The position numbers were made by a program, and so were the translations under genes. From Paramecium pentaurelia (lineage: Eukaryota > Ciliophora > Oligohymenophorea > Peniculida > Parameciidae): DNA of 64,000 nt. Position 1 is the stretch's first letter; each line of letters starts with the position of its first letter. The notes beneath the pieces are model-generated. The model searched no databases. It was not told the DNA's origin and saw nothing but the letters and a program-made list of their open reading frames with translations. The stretch spans positions 731,865 through 795,864 of the forward strand of contig CAJJDO010000010.1 in the NCBI GenBank assembly GCA_905183005.1, given 5' to 3'. This document shows, one piece after another, positions 23,417 to 35,636 of this stretch.

Positions 23417-24166
23417 TCACTCATATTTTAGAAATTTCTTTTATTACATTTTTTATTGATAATTAATTTACTTATAAAGAAACTCATCCTATATTGTTGA
23501 ATTTAGATTTTGTATTTTTTATTCACTTTACTTAATCTAATTATTATCTTTTTTCTTATTTAATTCTTATGGTAAGTGAGTCATACTTTTTTCTTTCCTA
23601 GCAGAACCCTAATAATCAATTTATTCAAATTAAGTCATTGAATTTAAGTGTGCTTTTTTCCTTTATTTTAATTCCTTATTTACAGTTCTGGAATCCCATA
23701 ATAATTGTCTTTATTTCTAAATGGATCTTTAAGATGGTTATAATTATTGAAGTTATACTTCTGAAGAAGTTGTCAAATTACTTCCAGTTATCTATTTCAT
23801 TTTGATTTTTTACTAAACTATTGAATTCTCCTCTTGACTTTAAAACCTTGAGAGCAATTTAGTACAATTAATTTCTTAATTAACCTATTATTCTATTGTT
23901 TCTTCAAGGTCTAACAAAGAAATATTTGAATCTTCAAAAGACACTTTTAAAGCTTGAGGAGGGAGAAGATCAGCTTTAATTTTTAATGATTCAAGTCCAA
24001 ATTATGGAACAGTAGGATTATCAATGCTGGAGAACTCAAAATTAATATCATGATCAACACAATTCATTCCAAAACTATATTAGTTAGATTATGTTATGAT
24101 ATTATGTTATGATTGAAAATCTATAGATTGAACATCTTGTGTGCATTGTTTACATTCATTTCCCAT
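23417..24166 (-). CDS. Predicted N-myristoylated hypothetical protein
   Basis: A single 249-aa frame. The N terminus, M-G-N-E-C-K-Q-C, has Gly-2 and a following cysteine, the classical context for N-myristoylation plus palmitoylation. The rest is hydrophilic: an acidic segment with F-E-F-S-S-I-D-N-P, then a long Gln/Lys-rich helical tail (residues of about 120-249) that should form a coiled coil. No catalytic motif is seen. Its start lies about 1.1 kb from that of the NMT gene on the same strand; shared regulation is speculation. It could be a membrane-tethered scaffold or ciliary protein. Confidence 0.8.
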
Positions 24167-24276
24167 TATCACTTTATTGAATTATTAAAATATATTAGAT
24201 TAAATTTACAGGATTTAATATTTAGATTTCATTAGACATTTTTATACTGTTTTATATGTAAAAAGAAATTAATTAC

Positions 24277-25013
24277 TCAAAATAATTAAATAATTTATTA
24301 TATTAAATTATAATTCATTGGTTTACCATCATACTTCTTTAAAATAAATTGTTCATCTTCTAAAATATGTATCACAGTAATAATTGAAGAATTCTTTTCC
24401 TCAAAATCAGATGGATCCACAAGAATTTGGTCTTCAAATACAGCAAATGTTTAACATTTGATTTCCTTATAAATTATAGAATTTTGAGTTTCGAAATGCT
24501 TTACTAATAATTCTTTAATTTATTAAATTTACTTTATTATAGAGAAAAGGAAACACAATTTATTAAATGGGACAATAATGATCCATCACCACCAGCTACT
24601 CTGATATATAATTCAATTTATTTAACTTTATCATTTAAAGTTCTCAATCTCTAAGGATCCACAATCTGAATCACAACATCTTGAATTTAACTTAAGAAGT
24701 GTTTTTCAATTCTAACTTTATCTATATTACTTTAATCTTCTTGATTATCCATAATAATTGATAATCCTTAGTCTCATTACATACTAATACTGATGCACTA
24801 ATTTAGATCTACTTCCTTTGATTCTATCTCTCGAATAATATGTTTGACTGAAATAAAGCAATCTGCATATTAATAATTAGTAAATCCTTCTCCAAATTCA
24901 ATAATAATCTATCTTGGCTATTTGAATTGTCTCCCATCTATTCTAACATTTTTTTCCAAAAATCTTTTGATATAATCTTAAGGAAACATTTCTCTAAATA
25001 TGTCTGCGTCCAT
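24277..25013 (-). CDS. Exosome core subunit of the RNase PH fold (RRP43/RRP42-like)
   Basis: Three exons (introns 24513-24532, 20 nt, and 24767-24790, 24 nt) give 230 aa. The N terminus has the exosome-type lead-in F-P-Q-D-Y-I-K-R-F-L-E-K-N-V-R-I-D-G-R, where archaeal and eukaryotic exosome subunits have R-P-D-G-R. A later G-G-D-G-S-L-L-S-H-L-I-N matches the second conserved helix (usually GNxxDAA), and a C-terminal strand set follows (I-L-V-D-P-S-D-F-E-E). These are marks of the inactive ring subunits RRP42, RRP43 or RRP45. The protein is about 20-30 residues shorter than usual, mostly in the loop covered by the first intron, whose borders (24 or 18 nt) are uncertain. The exosome degrades and trims RNA 3' ends. 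Confidence 0.75.
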
Positions 25014-25266
25014 TAATTAATAATTAATTATAATTCTTATTAAATAAACCAAATATTATAATTGTCTACAAATGGTTAAATTAATAATTATTATAGAGAT
25101 AATTAAATACTTAAATTGTAAATGCTATAATCATTTAATACTTATATATTGATAAAACTAATATTATTTATTAATATATTTTATTTCTAAACATATAAAT
25201 TTATGAGACATTCTGGATTCATCTAGATATCACCAACACCATTAATGCCCTTGTAATATAAAATTA

Positions 25267-26354
25267 ATGGTTAGAAACTATTCAGTTTAATCAGTACCAC
25301 TTATCACATCAACACCTATGTATTAATCTCTAATCCAATTTTAATAACCATAATTATAATCATAAATTGTGAGAGTATAATTTAAATTTAATTATTAAAA
25401 TAGTAAAGACCAATACATGTAGTCGATTTGGAATAATATGATGATATTTGGAGAAAAAAAGTTGAAGATCTTGAAAAATAATTAAAGGAACTCTAAAAAT
25501 AGAAACCATAACCTGTCATTTAAGCTCCATGTTATTTTTAATTTTATATTTAAGAACCTATTATTGAATTAAGAGCTGGTGCAGATACTGAAGAATTGGA
25601 AAAATAGATATCATAGATTCAATTAGAATTGTATAAAACAAAAGAAGATTATGAAGATATATTATAAAAGTACAATGACAATCTTAGTGAATTAGAATAA
25701 TTAAAATGTAAATATCTAAAAAGATTTTATTTAAGAATAAATGAAAAGTCATGTTTGTACTGATAATACTGCAGAATTAAAAAAGAAAATTGAATTATAA
25801 GATAAAGAAATAGAAAGATTGAAAGCTTTACTTACTTCTCAAGTTCCTGTTCGTATATAAATTAATATTAATATAATAGCAAATGATGACTCAGAATAAT
25901 TGAAGCTATATTTAAAGAGAATATAAGAATTAGAAAGCTAATTGCAAGATTCAATATTATAAGTTGAAAGATATAGATAAGAGAATTAATAACTATTATC
26001 CTAATTGAACTTCTTTAAGGATTAAATCAACGAAAAGGATGAAAAAATAAAAGAATTAGAACAATAAATTGATGATCTTAATAATGAATTAGATAATATG
26101 TAGGAAGACTAAGAGGAATAAATTGAATAAAAAGTTGAGATTGTTAGAAAGGAATTGAAGAGTTGGAAGGATAAATTTTTGGCATTAAATGCTTAATTCC
26201 ATGATTAATAGGAAAAATTAATGTTAACTGAAGCTGAATTAGATCACATTAAAAAATAAGGAGGAGGTGGAACTAAAGTATATTTAATTTTTATTTTTAT
26301 TATTAGGGTAGTTAAGTAATCACTACAACAACTACAACAAAGTAATCTAAATGA
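25267..26354 (+). CDS. Coiled-coil protein, unknown function
   Basis: Five exons with introns at 25375-25403, 25531-25554, 25708-25735 and 26278-26306 (29, 24, 28 and 29 nt). After a Gln/Pro-rich N terminus the protein is almost entirely charged alpha-helix rich in Glu, Lys, Leu and Gln, for example E-E-L-E-K-Q-I-S-Q-I-Q-L-E-L-Y. It ends with a short Gly-rich break and a Thr-rich tail. The composition fits a long coiled coil, as in basal-body or axonemal structural proteins. The start was placed at 25267; an in-frame ATG at 25318 is a plausible alternative. The frame of each exon is restored only by removing its intron, which supports the model. Confidence 0.78.
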
Positions 26355-26757
26355 ATATTAGTATATTATCTACAAAAGTATATATTTTTTTGTAAATAAT
26401 ATTTTAGAGTTGTATACTTATAAATATATGTTCTTTCTAAGTTCGAAATAAATTTAGAAATTTCTAGCTTCCAATATTAATAATAGTATGGTAATAAAAT
26501 TTTAAATTACATATAAGTATTTAAGAACTAATATTTCTTGATTCTTAAAATCATACCAAAATTAAGATAATTTGTCTGCTCTTATATACATGATATTAGA
26601 AATTTGACTAGATTAAATATCTATCAATAATAAATCGGTATTCATCCTATTCATACAATCAGTAGATGTATGATTATATTACATGATGTCATAATATATT
26701 AAATAAACCTCCTTAATCAAAGTCATTACTAAAATATATATCAAATTAGGGATATTA
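26355..26757. other. Intergenic, nothing recognised
   Basis: These 403 bp lie between the coiled-coil gene and the large cysteine-rich gene, both on the plus strand. They are AT-rich, with no convincing ORF. They would hold the promoter of the 6.5-kb gene. Confidence 0.5.
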
Positions 26758-29700
26758 ATGTTGAACATACTTTTTTCATTAGTATTTCTATTTCAGATTG
26801 CTAATTCAGAATGGAGGCTAATTGAAAGTTAGTTTTATTAAGAAAATTTGTCAAACCTTAGAGGTTGGGAATTTAAGAAAACTTGTACAGACAATTCAGC
26901 TTAAGGATCATCAATAAGACAATGCTAATCAAATCCATTAGATATCATTCGTTTGAAAGAGGATCGAACAAGAATTGAGAAAGAATTTTATTATCCTCAT
27001 TATTAGCTTAGAATAATCACTGATGTATTTTACATTCGAGCCAAATCAAGTGCTAATTCAGAGTTTAAAATATCATTAATCGATTCAGGAGGAACTACTA
27101 CTTTATTTTCTAGATTATATTAAGCATCTACAATATAATCATATGATAAAGTATGTAAATTTGATTGTTCAGGTAGCAGTTGTGGAGGTTTAGATGAAAC
27201 AAAAATAGAATTAAAAACAGTTATATTAAATGGGATAAATCACTAGAAATCGGTGTTTGATGTTTCATATTGTTATTTATATCAAGATGATTCAATGAGA
27301 GTTGGACTAAGAAATATATTAATTTATGTAAACACATGTCATTTTACTTGTGCATCTTGTTCAGGAAGTACTGAATATGATTGTTTAACATGCTATTAAG
27401 GTGGATTATAAGGAGGTATATGTAAATGCGATGAATCAAATTCTTACGTGTCAATTTTGACTGGTTGCTCATAAGAATGTCCAAGAGATTATTATCTAGC
27501 AGATGATTCTAAATACTGTTAGTTTGATTCAAGTAAGTCTTTTATTAAAAATAGGAATACAATCAAAGTTCAGTTATTTTACTTCAACTTCTATTAGTAA
27601 TGGCAACTTATTACCTTATGATCCATGGGTTTATGTACCAGATCCCTTTTATCCATCTAATACAAATAAATTAGCTTTATGTGGAAGTGATGATGTAATA
27701 GGAAGATTTTCAAATTATGAAATGATTTATTTAAAATTAGATGAACATAAAGGATTAAAATTCTTAAGAATAAGAGCATCCTTTTATTTATTTGGTTGGT
27801 AGACTGGTTCATCATTAAGAATAACAGTAGATTCTTATTCATAAGGATTAATTTTAAAGACAGCTTCTAATTATACTGTTTAGAATGCCAGATTAAATAA
27901 ATTTAGTAGTTCAAGTTGTTCAGGAAATAATTATGACTTATTGAGAATAGAAACAATCCTTAAAACATACACAACAACTCCTATAATTAAGATTTAGGGT
28001 GTACCAACTTTATAAACAGAATATTGGGCATTCAAAAATATTACAATTGATTATGGATTATGTTAGAGTAACTGTACATCATGTGAAACATACTCTAGAT
28101 GTTTGATTTGTGACTCAGGATTCTAATTATATAGAGGTACATGTGTTAATAATTGTCCTATTCATACTACATTATTGGCCAATGGAACATGTTAAGATTT
28201 TGAAGACCTTATTTAAAGTAATAATTATTATATATTTGTAATTAGATAGTAGATATTTGATAAAAGCATTTTATGACATGAATACTACGTTTGAAGGAGT
28301 GTCATCAATAATAGATAATTTTACTGATTTAGCTGGAACCATTAAAACATCATTTACTGGATCAATTTATTCTTTTGTACCTGAAAAATCAGTATTAGGA
28401 GGTGCTTTAGTGTGGTAAGTAGGGAAATTTTAAAAAACATTTAATTCACTAAAACCACATTATAAAATAAGTTATAGACTTAACGTGACTTATGGAGATG
28501 AGATGTCTGGATGGTTTTCATATAAGTTTCATTCTTTTCAATCTTCATAATTAACAAATCCAAATACAGGAACTTCTAATTCTATAGGAGATGTTAAAAA
28601 AGAGACTACAGTTTATTATTAATTATTAGAATAACTTCATTCTTCCCCTTAATTAGATATAGTTTTAGCAGGAAATACAAATTAAGCTTCTTTAGAGGAT
28701 GCATTTCTTTATGTTTCAGAATATTTTGTTGTCGTTCATTATGTATGTTTATAATTTAAATAAGTGTGCACCTTTTTGTAATTAATGTAATGGTCCAGCA
28801 ATCTCAGATTGTTTAACTGGATAATACTCTGGATATAGTTTAACACAATATTGTAACACAAATTAATACTTAAATTTCAATAGTGCCACTTAAGTTTATT
28901 CATGTTAAACTTGTAATCAATTAGGATGTTTAGAATGTCAAAGTGATTCTGTTTGTACAAAATGCGAATTCTCCAATACTAATAAATTTTTATTAGATTA
29001 AGGAGAATGTTAATGTTATCCTTCAGCTTATTTATCAGCTACAAATTGTATATGTAATTCATTATAATTATTTTATAAGAATGTAATTAATATTGTGAAA
29101 CTTGTTTTGGATCATTAAATACTTAATGTTATACTTGTGTTTCTGAATTTTATAGATCAATTAAGAAATATTAATGTTAATGTATTGATGGATATTATGA
29201 TGATGGGTATAATTTACAATGTTTACCCATTTGTGGAGATCAAATAGTAGTAGATGGAGAAGATTGTGATGATGGTAATAATAATCCATTTGATGGTTGT
29301 TATTAATGTAAATATGCATGTTAAGAGAGCTGTTAAGATTGTTAAAATGGAAAATGTTATGAATGTAAAGACAATTATATTTTTATTGAATCTATCCATA
29401 AATGTATAAATAATTGTGGAGATTCAATTATTATAGGAAATGAAGAATGTGACGATGGTAATATATATCCATATGATGGTTGTTATGAATGTTAATTTTA
29501 ATGTTATGAAAATTGTACTGAATGTATATTTGGAATTTGTTATAAATGTGATGAAAACAATGGATGGTATTTGACTGGAGTTAATTGTGAACCAATATGT
29601 GGAGATGGAATTCTTGTTTAAGATGTTGAATAATGTGATGATTAAAATTATAATCCATTTGATAGATGTGATATGTGTCAATTAAATTGTTCAGAATATT

Positions 29701-32700
29701 GTTTATAATGTTCTGATGGAAATTGTGTTTAATGTATCCCAGGATTTAAATATGTATCTGTAACAAAATAATGTATACCTATATGTGGAGATTTTTTAAT
29801 TGTTGCTTATGAAGAATGTGATGATAATAATTTTGTAGAATTTGATGGCTGTTATTAATGTGAATTTAAATGTCAAACTTAATGTACTGATTGTAGATAT
29901 GGAACATGTTATGAATGTAATACTCCTGGTTGGGAGTTAAATTTTTCTGAATTTATATGTGATATTAAATTGGATGATAATCTTACTTCATCCATAACAG
30001 AATATTGTGATGATGGCAATATAATTCCTATGGATGGTTGCTATTAATAGTATTATGAATGTTAGGATTCATGTAATGTTTGTTATAAAGGTTATTGTAT
30101 ATTCTGTAAGAAAAATTGGTATTTAAATTTATCTGACAATCTCTGTTATCCTATTTGTGGTGATTAAGTTATTGTTGGAAATGAAGAATGTGATGATAAA
30201 AATACCTTGATGCATGATTCTTGTAATTAATGTTTTTTTTAATGTGATACTAAATGTTAATAGTGTGATTTTGGAGATTGTCTATAATGTGAAATAGGAT
30301 ATTTCTTACTAAATAATAAGTGTATTGAGATTTGTGGAGATGGCTTAGTTGTTGGTAATGAACAATGTGATTCAAATGAAAAAATATTAGATTCCTTTTG
30401 TTTAAATTGTAAATATAATTGTGGATCTAATTGCTCTTTATGTACAAAAGGAGGATGTTAATAATGTAAAGAGGGTTATTTAATGAACAATTATGAATGC
30501 TAACCTATTTGTGGTGATAAAATAAGAGTAGAATAGGAATAATGTGATGATGGAAATGATTAACCATTTGATGGTTGTCATAATTGTTAATTTCAATGTT
30601 AGGAGGAATGTTTAGATTGTAGATTTAATTATTGCTATGATTGTATGATTGGATATTTAAATAAAAACTTCATTTGTATTGAAAATTGTGGTAATTCTTT
30701 ATCTACTAAAAATGAAAAATGTGATGATGGTAACTTAGAAGCATTTGATGGCTGTTATAATTGTAATTATTCATGTGATGAAGAATGTGAAATATGTTAA
30801 GAAGGATTGTGTTTTAAATGTATCAATATTGGATGGTAAATCAATAAAGTTAATTATTAATGTGAACCAATATGTGGAGATTAAATTGTTGTTGGTAATG
30901 AATTTTGTGATGATGGTAATGATATTAGATATGATGGTTGTTTTGAATGCTATTATGAATGTGAATAGGCATGCACTAATTGTGTTAAAGGGATATGCTA
31001 AGAGTGTAATACATTAGGATGGTTATTAGAAGATTTTAAGTGTGTTGAAATTTGTGGAGATTTAATAATAGTTGGCAATGAATAATGTGATGATGGTAAT
31101 AATATACCATATGATGGATGCTTTGATTGTGAATATCAATGTTAGATATAATGTACTAATTGTAATAAAGGCATTTGTGAAGAATGTAATACCTATGGTT
31201 GGATACTAGTAGATTAATAATGTTCAACATATTGTGGTGATGGGATAGTAGTTTAACCATATGAATTATGTGATGATGGAAATTAATTTCCATTTGATGG
31301 TTGTTTTGATTGTGATTTCTAATGTTAAGAAATATGTGGTGAATGTATTGAAGGTAGATGCTATAGATGTGATGAATTAGGATGGATTATTGAAAACTTT
31401 ATATGTGTTCCATATTGTGGAGATGGATTGATTGTAGGTAATGAATAATGTGATAGTGGAAAGTAAGTAGATAGTTTTTGTAAAGATTGTATTTTAGTAT
31501 GTGATAAATATTGTATTGATTGTATTGATGGAATCTGTAATCTTTGTGATTAAGGAAGACAATTATAAAATAATTATTGTATTTCCTTATGTGGAGATGG
31601 AATACTAGTTGATGAAGACTGTGATGATGGTAATCTTGATAATGGAGATGGATGTTCAGAGAGTTGCAAAGTTGAAAATGATTGGGTATGTTTAAATATA
31701 CAATTTCTAACTAGTTCATGTCTTTATTCAATAACTCCAATTATGAAACTCAACAATATCTAATAAAATCCAGAAAGTGTTGAAATGGTATCTATTACTT
31801 TTAATTAACCTATGATGCTTAAATATGATGAAAACTATACTGCTGATCATTATTTCAGAGGCAACATAACAAATCTTTTATTTGAATAATATACTGTTAA
31901 TTTTGAATTTAGAGTACCTCCTAAATTTAACTAAGTAGATAATATTGAAGCTGTAGCAACAATTAAATTTTATGAAAATATTGATGATCCTATTCTTATT
32001 GTTATTCTTAATTAAAGTGCTATAGTCACACAATATTATACAATTATTATAGATAACGAAAAAGAAATCAGATTACAAACACCTATTGTGCTTTCTTCAT
32101 CATAAATTAGCATATCAGAAAATGCAAAATCATTTTTAAGCATTGTTATATATTTTATGATAACATTATCTGCATTTTGTATTATTACTGGATCTTTTGA
32201 AATTTTTTGGAATTTAATGGATTTACTTCAATATCTATCCTATATAAAGTATATCAACATTTAATTTCCAACAAATCTTAATATTTATTTTGAAGTATTT
32301 AAGTTAATATCAATTCAACCATTAATGGAATTTACAGGAATAAGTTCAATATTCAGTATTGCTGATGGAGAAGAAGAGTACATTGTAGAAACTTCAGATA
32401 AATTTAAATAAGATTAGATTAATGGATACTTTTATAATAATTTTTAAAGTTCGATCTTTTGCTTTTTGGGTTTGTTCTTTGGATACATAATAGCCAAAAG
32501 TTTAACATAATTTTTATATACATTAGGACCTTATCAATTAGCTAATTTTGGCTTTTACCCAACTAAGTTCATATATATTTTTAGAAATATATTAAGAAAA
32601 AGCTATAAAGCATTTTATTTTAGTGCAATTATTAAAATGATAATGTCAAATTATTATGATATTAGTTTTTCTGTATTTATCTAATTAAACCATTTTAACA

Positions 32701-33308
32701 CAGATAACATAGTACTTTAATTAAATTCTTATGCTGCTTTAGTTGTTTGTGCTTTATAACTATTATTTTTTACTTATATGTTCACTAAATAACTTTCATT
32801 TACAAAGAAAGTAACAACTAAAAATATTGAATAATACTCTGCTTTATTTGAAGGAGTAGCAGATTCTACTAACATATGGATTACATAATATAACACAATA
32901 TTGCTATTAAAAAAATAAATTTTCATATTTTTAATTGTATATATGGGATAAAATGGTCCTTTATAAACAATAATGATAGGATTAATTTAAACAATATTTC
33001 TCTTGTATGTATTTGTTCAGAAACCTCTTTAAAATGTCTAGGAGTACTATAAAATATTAGTTGCTGAATCTTTGTTGGCTTTTAACACTTTATTATTTTT
33101 GACTTATTAATATAGATTGTAACTAGAATTGTCAATAGATGATTATATAATGATTGGATGGATTCATATTGCAAGTTTTAGTTTCATTCTTCTATTTTCA
33201 TTAATTTTTGATATTAAATCCTAAGCATCTATTTTGTATAAAAGGGTTATCAAAATGATCCACGGAAAATAGCCAGAAATTAAATCAGGAACTGTTATAT
33301 TTTATTGA
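26758..33308 (+). CDS. Giant cysteine-rich receptor-like membrane protein with DUF4215-type repeats
   Basis: Five exons (introns 27533-27554, 28218-28245, 28743-28764, 29054-29079) total exactly 2151 codons, 2150 aa. A signal peptide (M-L-N-I-L-F-S-L-V-F-L-F-Q-I) starts it. The first 770 residues carry furin-like CxxC clusters and jelly-roll-like segments. Residues of about 790-1600 hold 14 copies of C-G-D-x-I-x-x-x-x-E-x-C-D-D-G-N-x-x-x-x-D-G-C, the DUF4215/myxobacterial disulfide repeat, separated by CxxC linkers of 25-40 residues. A cysteine-poor ectodomain of about 140 residues follows, then about seven hydrophobic segments (for example Y-F-M-I-T-L-S-A-F-C-I-I) and a short basic tail. Proteins with this plan are expanded in ciliates and of unknown role; adhesion, prey sensing or surface coat are possible. 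Confidence 0.9.
29232..31655 (+). repeat. Array of 14 DUF4215-type cysteine repeats (coding)
   Basis: Within the giant gene, 14 units of roughly 165-190 nt repeat at irregular identity. The conserved part encodes C-G-D, then E-x-C-D-D-G-N and D-G-C. Units 5 and 7 have lost part of the pattern (missing C-G-D, or S-F-C at the end), and the 13th has C-D-S-G-K. Spacers encode two or three CxxC pairs each. Most cysteine codons are TGT, giving a clear periodic TGT pattern in an otherwise T/A-rich background. Confidence 0.88.
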
Positions 33309-33398
33309 ATATAGATTTTATTTTAATTTGTATATATGAATTTAAAAATCCATATTGGATATAATATTTAAATTAGATAATTCAAATATTATTTACTA

Positions 33399-33596
33399 TC
33401 ATTTTTACTTGTCTTAGTCTTTAATTGCATCTTTTATCACTTATTACACTTAATTCATCTATATTTGATTCTATTAATTTGGCTAGTTTTAAACTTTTTG
33501 TTGGTTATTCTTATTGTCTTTTTTATTGTCTTTTAATAATTAGTCATAATTTATAGCAAATGAATCAATAATTTCACCATTCTTTCCTCTAAGCAT
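33399..33596 (-). CDS. Small hydrophilic protein (65 aa), candidate
   Basis: ATG at 33596 opens 65 codons to TGA at 33401-33399. The peptide, starting M-L-R-G-K-N-G-E-I-I-D-S-F-A, is followed by an Asn/Gln/Lys-rich stretch and ends with a charged helix. Its composition is typical of ciliate coding sequence, while the opposite strand reads as a run of hydrophobic residues. No family is recognised. The downstream end of the giant gene is about 90 bp away, so the genes converge. Confidence 0.42.
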
Positions 33597-33695
33597 TTAC
33601 ATTATGATAAATATTATGAATTTATTTAAAATAAAATTATATTATATCATATTTATTTTTAAAATAATTCATTTAACTTTAAATTAATAATAAAT

Positions 33696-33869
33696 TCATT
33701 TCTTTGATTATTCTTATTAATTATATTCTTATGAAATAGTTACCTAAATAACTTTCTAGGCTTTTTGCTCCTATTTTAATAGTTCCTCTTATGTTTGAAT
33801 ATCTTAGATTGATGTTGAATTATGCTTTTTCTAATTTAATCCATTTTTTCCACTTTGCATTCTCATCAT
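33696..33869 (-). CDS. Small charged protein (57 aa), candidate
   Basis: ATG at 33869 (a second in-frame ATG follows) opens 57 codons rich in Gln, Lys and Glu: S-I-Q-D-I-Q-T-Q-E-E-L-L-K-Q-E-Q-K. That is a plausible amphipathic helix. It lies 99 bp upstream of the other small minus-strand ORF. It could be a separate micro-protein or a first exon: a GTA at about 33740 and a later AAG could form a 31-nt intron. The family is unknown. Confidence 0.4.
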
Positions 33870-34022
33870 AAATTAATTAATTTTATTTTATAAATTCTTT
33901 ATTTTTAAATAAAGTAAGATTTTAGATTTATAAATTTCTCTATAATTCTTAATTGTTAAATTAATTACATTATATCTGTTGATGATATAAATCTAAATTA
34001 TAAATTCAAATATCTACAATAT

Positions 34023-34484
34023 ATGAATATAAAGAATAGAAATACTTTCCTAGCAATTTTATAGAGTTCAGAGGATCAATTAAATATAATGAATTAAGGA
34101 GTTTAAATAATTTTGAGTGTAAGACTTAATACATAAAATATAGTCTATTTATGCTAAATTGTTATAGAAAATTTATAACAACTTGTGATAAAAGAATTTT
34201 TATTCACATGTTTGCCATCAAATAAAGGTTTATTCGCCAAAGGAAGTTTTGATTATAGAATTTCAAGTAAACTAAAACAAAAGAGAATATTAAGATTTAG
34301 ATACAATATTGTTCAAAAAATTAGAATTCTAATTGAATATCTAAGATAAAAGAAAATAGTAATGCATAACTTAGTTATATTCTTTGAATAATTAAAATAC
34401 TAATAAATTTATTTAAGTTTTTATTCAACTATATAAATACATGCTCAATTTGAGAGAATTATAAGAGTTACGCCAATTAAATGA
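34023..34484 (+). CDS. Possible 153-aa hypothetical protein
   Basis: An open plus-strand frame of 153 codons starts at ATG 34023 and overlaps the start of the next gene by 44 bp in another frame. The sequence has basic and hydrophobic segments (K-G-S-F-D-Y-R-I-S-S-K-L-K-Q-K-R) but no motif. The overlap with a better supported gene and the general expectation of chance ORFs lower confidence. If real, it probably has an unseen intron or an earlier end. Confidence 0.25.
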
Positions 34485-35401
34485 TGAGAGAAAGGCATTG
34501 ACAGATAGATATGGAGTTGGATACAATCAACCACTTTCTGCTAGAAATGAATATAATGGTAAGTAGACATTAAGTGCATGGGATCCTATTACAAATAAGC
34601 CTTAAACACTTATTGTTAATAATGGATCTGATCCTATTGTTCTAGATCATAATATACCTAGACAAGTAATCATATTTTATTGATATTAAGGAAATCACAA
34701 AAAATATTGTATTTTAGAAGGGTTTCCCTTTTTAGAATAATTAACCTTTAACTAAGAATTATTAAGTCTAAATTTAAGATATACCAACATCTATTTCAAA
34801 AATCTAAACTTCAAAACTTCTTCCATAAAATTACATGCATGAATATCATCATAGACAAAGACCTTATTAACTAAAAAGTGTAGAAGAAATATTAAGACCT
34901 TGGAAAGCAAAAGAAATTATGTATAATAGAGAATTAAAAAATTTATAAGAATAAATTAACAAAGGAAATTATACTATGACAGATAAAAGAACTTTGAAAG
35001 TAGATAATGTGGCTAAGAAATTAGAGTTATAAAATGAAGTTTAAAAATTGGAAGCAATTTTAAAAAATAAAGATGAAGAAATTACTAGATTAAAAATTAG
35101 AAGTTAAGAAATAGAAGAAAAATATAATGAATTATCTGAAGAAAATTCAACAGAACTTAATAAATATTAAAAAGAATTGGAAGAATGGAAAAAAAAGTTT
35201 AAAGATCTTAATAACTTATATCATGAATGTGAAGAAGAATGTACAATGAAAGAAACTGAAATTGAAAGTTTAAAAAAAAGAAAATTATCTGTGATTAAAA
35301 CATAAACAGTTTAAAAAGTTGGAACTAAACCATAAAAAAATATGGATAGTCCAAGAGCAATTATTTCTACTGTAAGTGACAAAGATTCAGATTATTATTG
35401 A
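34441..35401 (+). CDS. Coiled-coil protein with conserved-looking N-terminal region
   Basis: Two exons with a 25-nt intron at 34666-34690 give 311 aa. The first 130 residues are polar, with short motif-like segments (L-S-A-W-D-P-I-T-N-K-P and Y-H-H-R-Q-R-P-Y-Q-L-K-S-V-E-E-I). Residues of about 150-275 form a strongly charged coiled coil (E-L-Q-N-E-V-Q-K-L-E-A-I-L-K-N-K). The tail is basic and Ser-rich and ends D-S-D-Y-Y. There is no membrane segment. A structural or basal-body role is plausible but not shown. The start at 34441 gives M-L-N-L-R-E-L-Q-E-L-R. Confidence 0.78.
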
Positions 35402-35636
35402 TTTAAAGATATAAATTAATTTTATATTATTCATTTATATATTTATATTACAAAATATAACAAATTCTTTGGAAAATAAAGAGTTATATGATTCCATATT
35501 TACAATCAGTAATTTAATTAATTCAATTGAATAATTATATTTTTATTTAATTTAATTTCTGATTTATTGAAATCAAAATCTGTTATTATAAAAATAAAAC
35601 ATTGTTAAATAATAATCAAAATATTCAAAAAACTAT

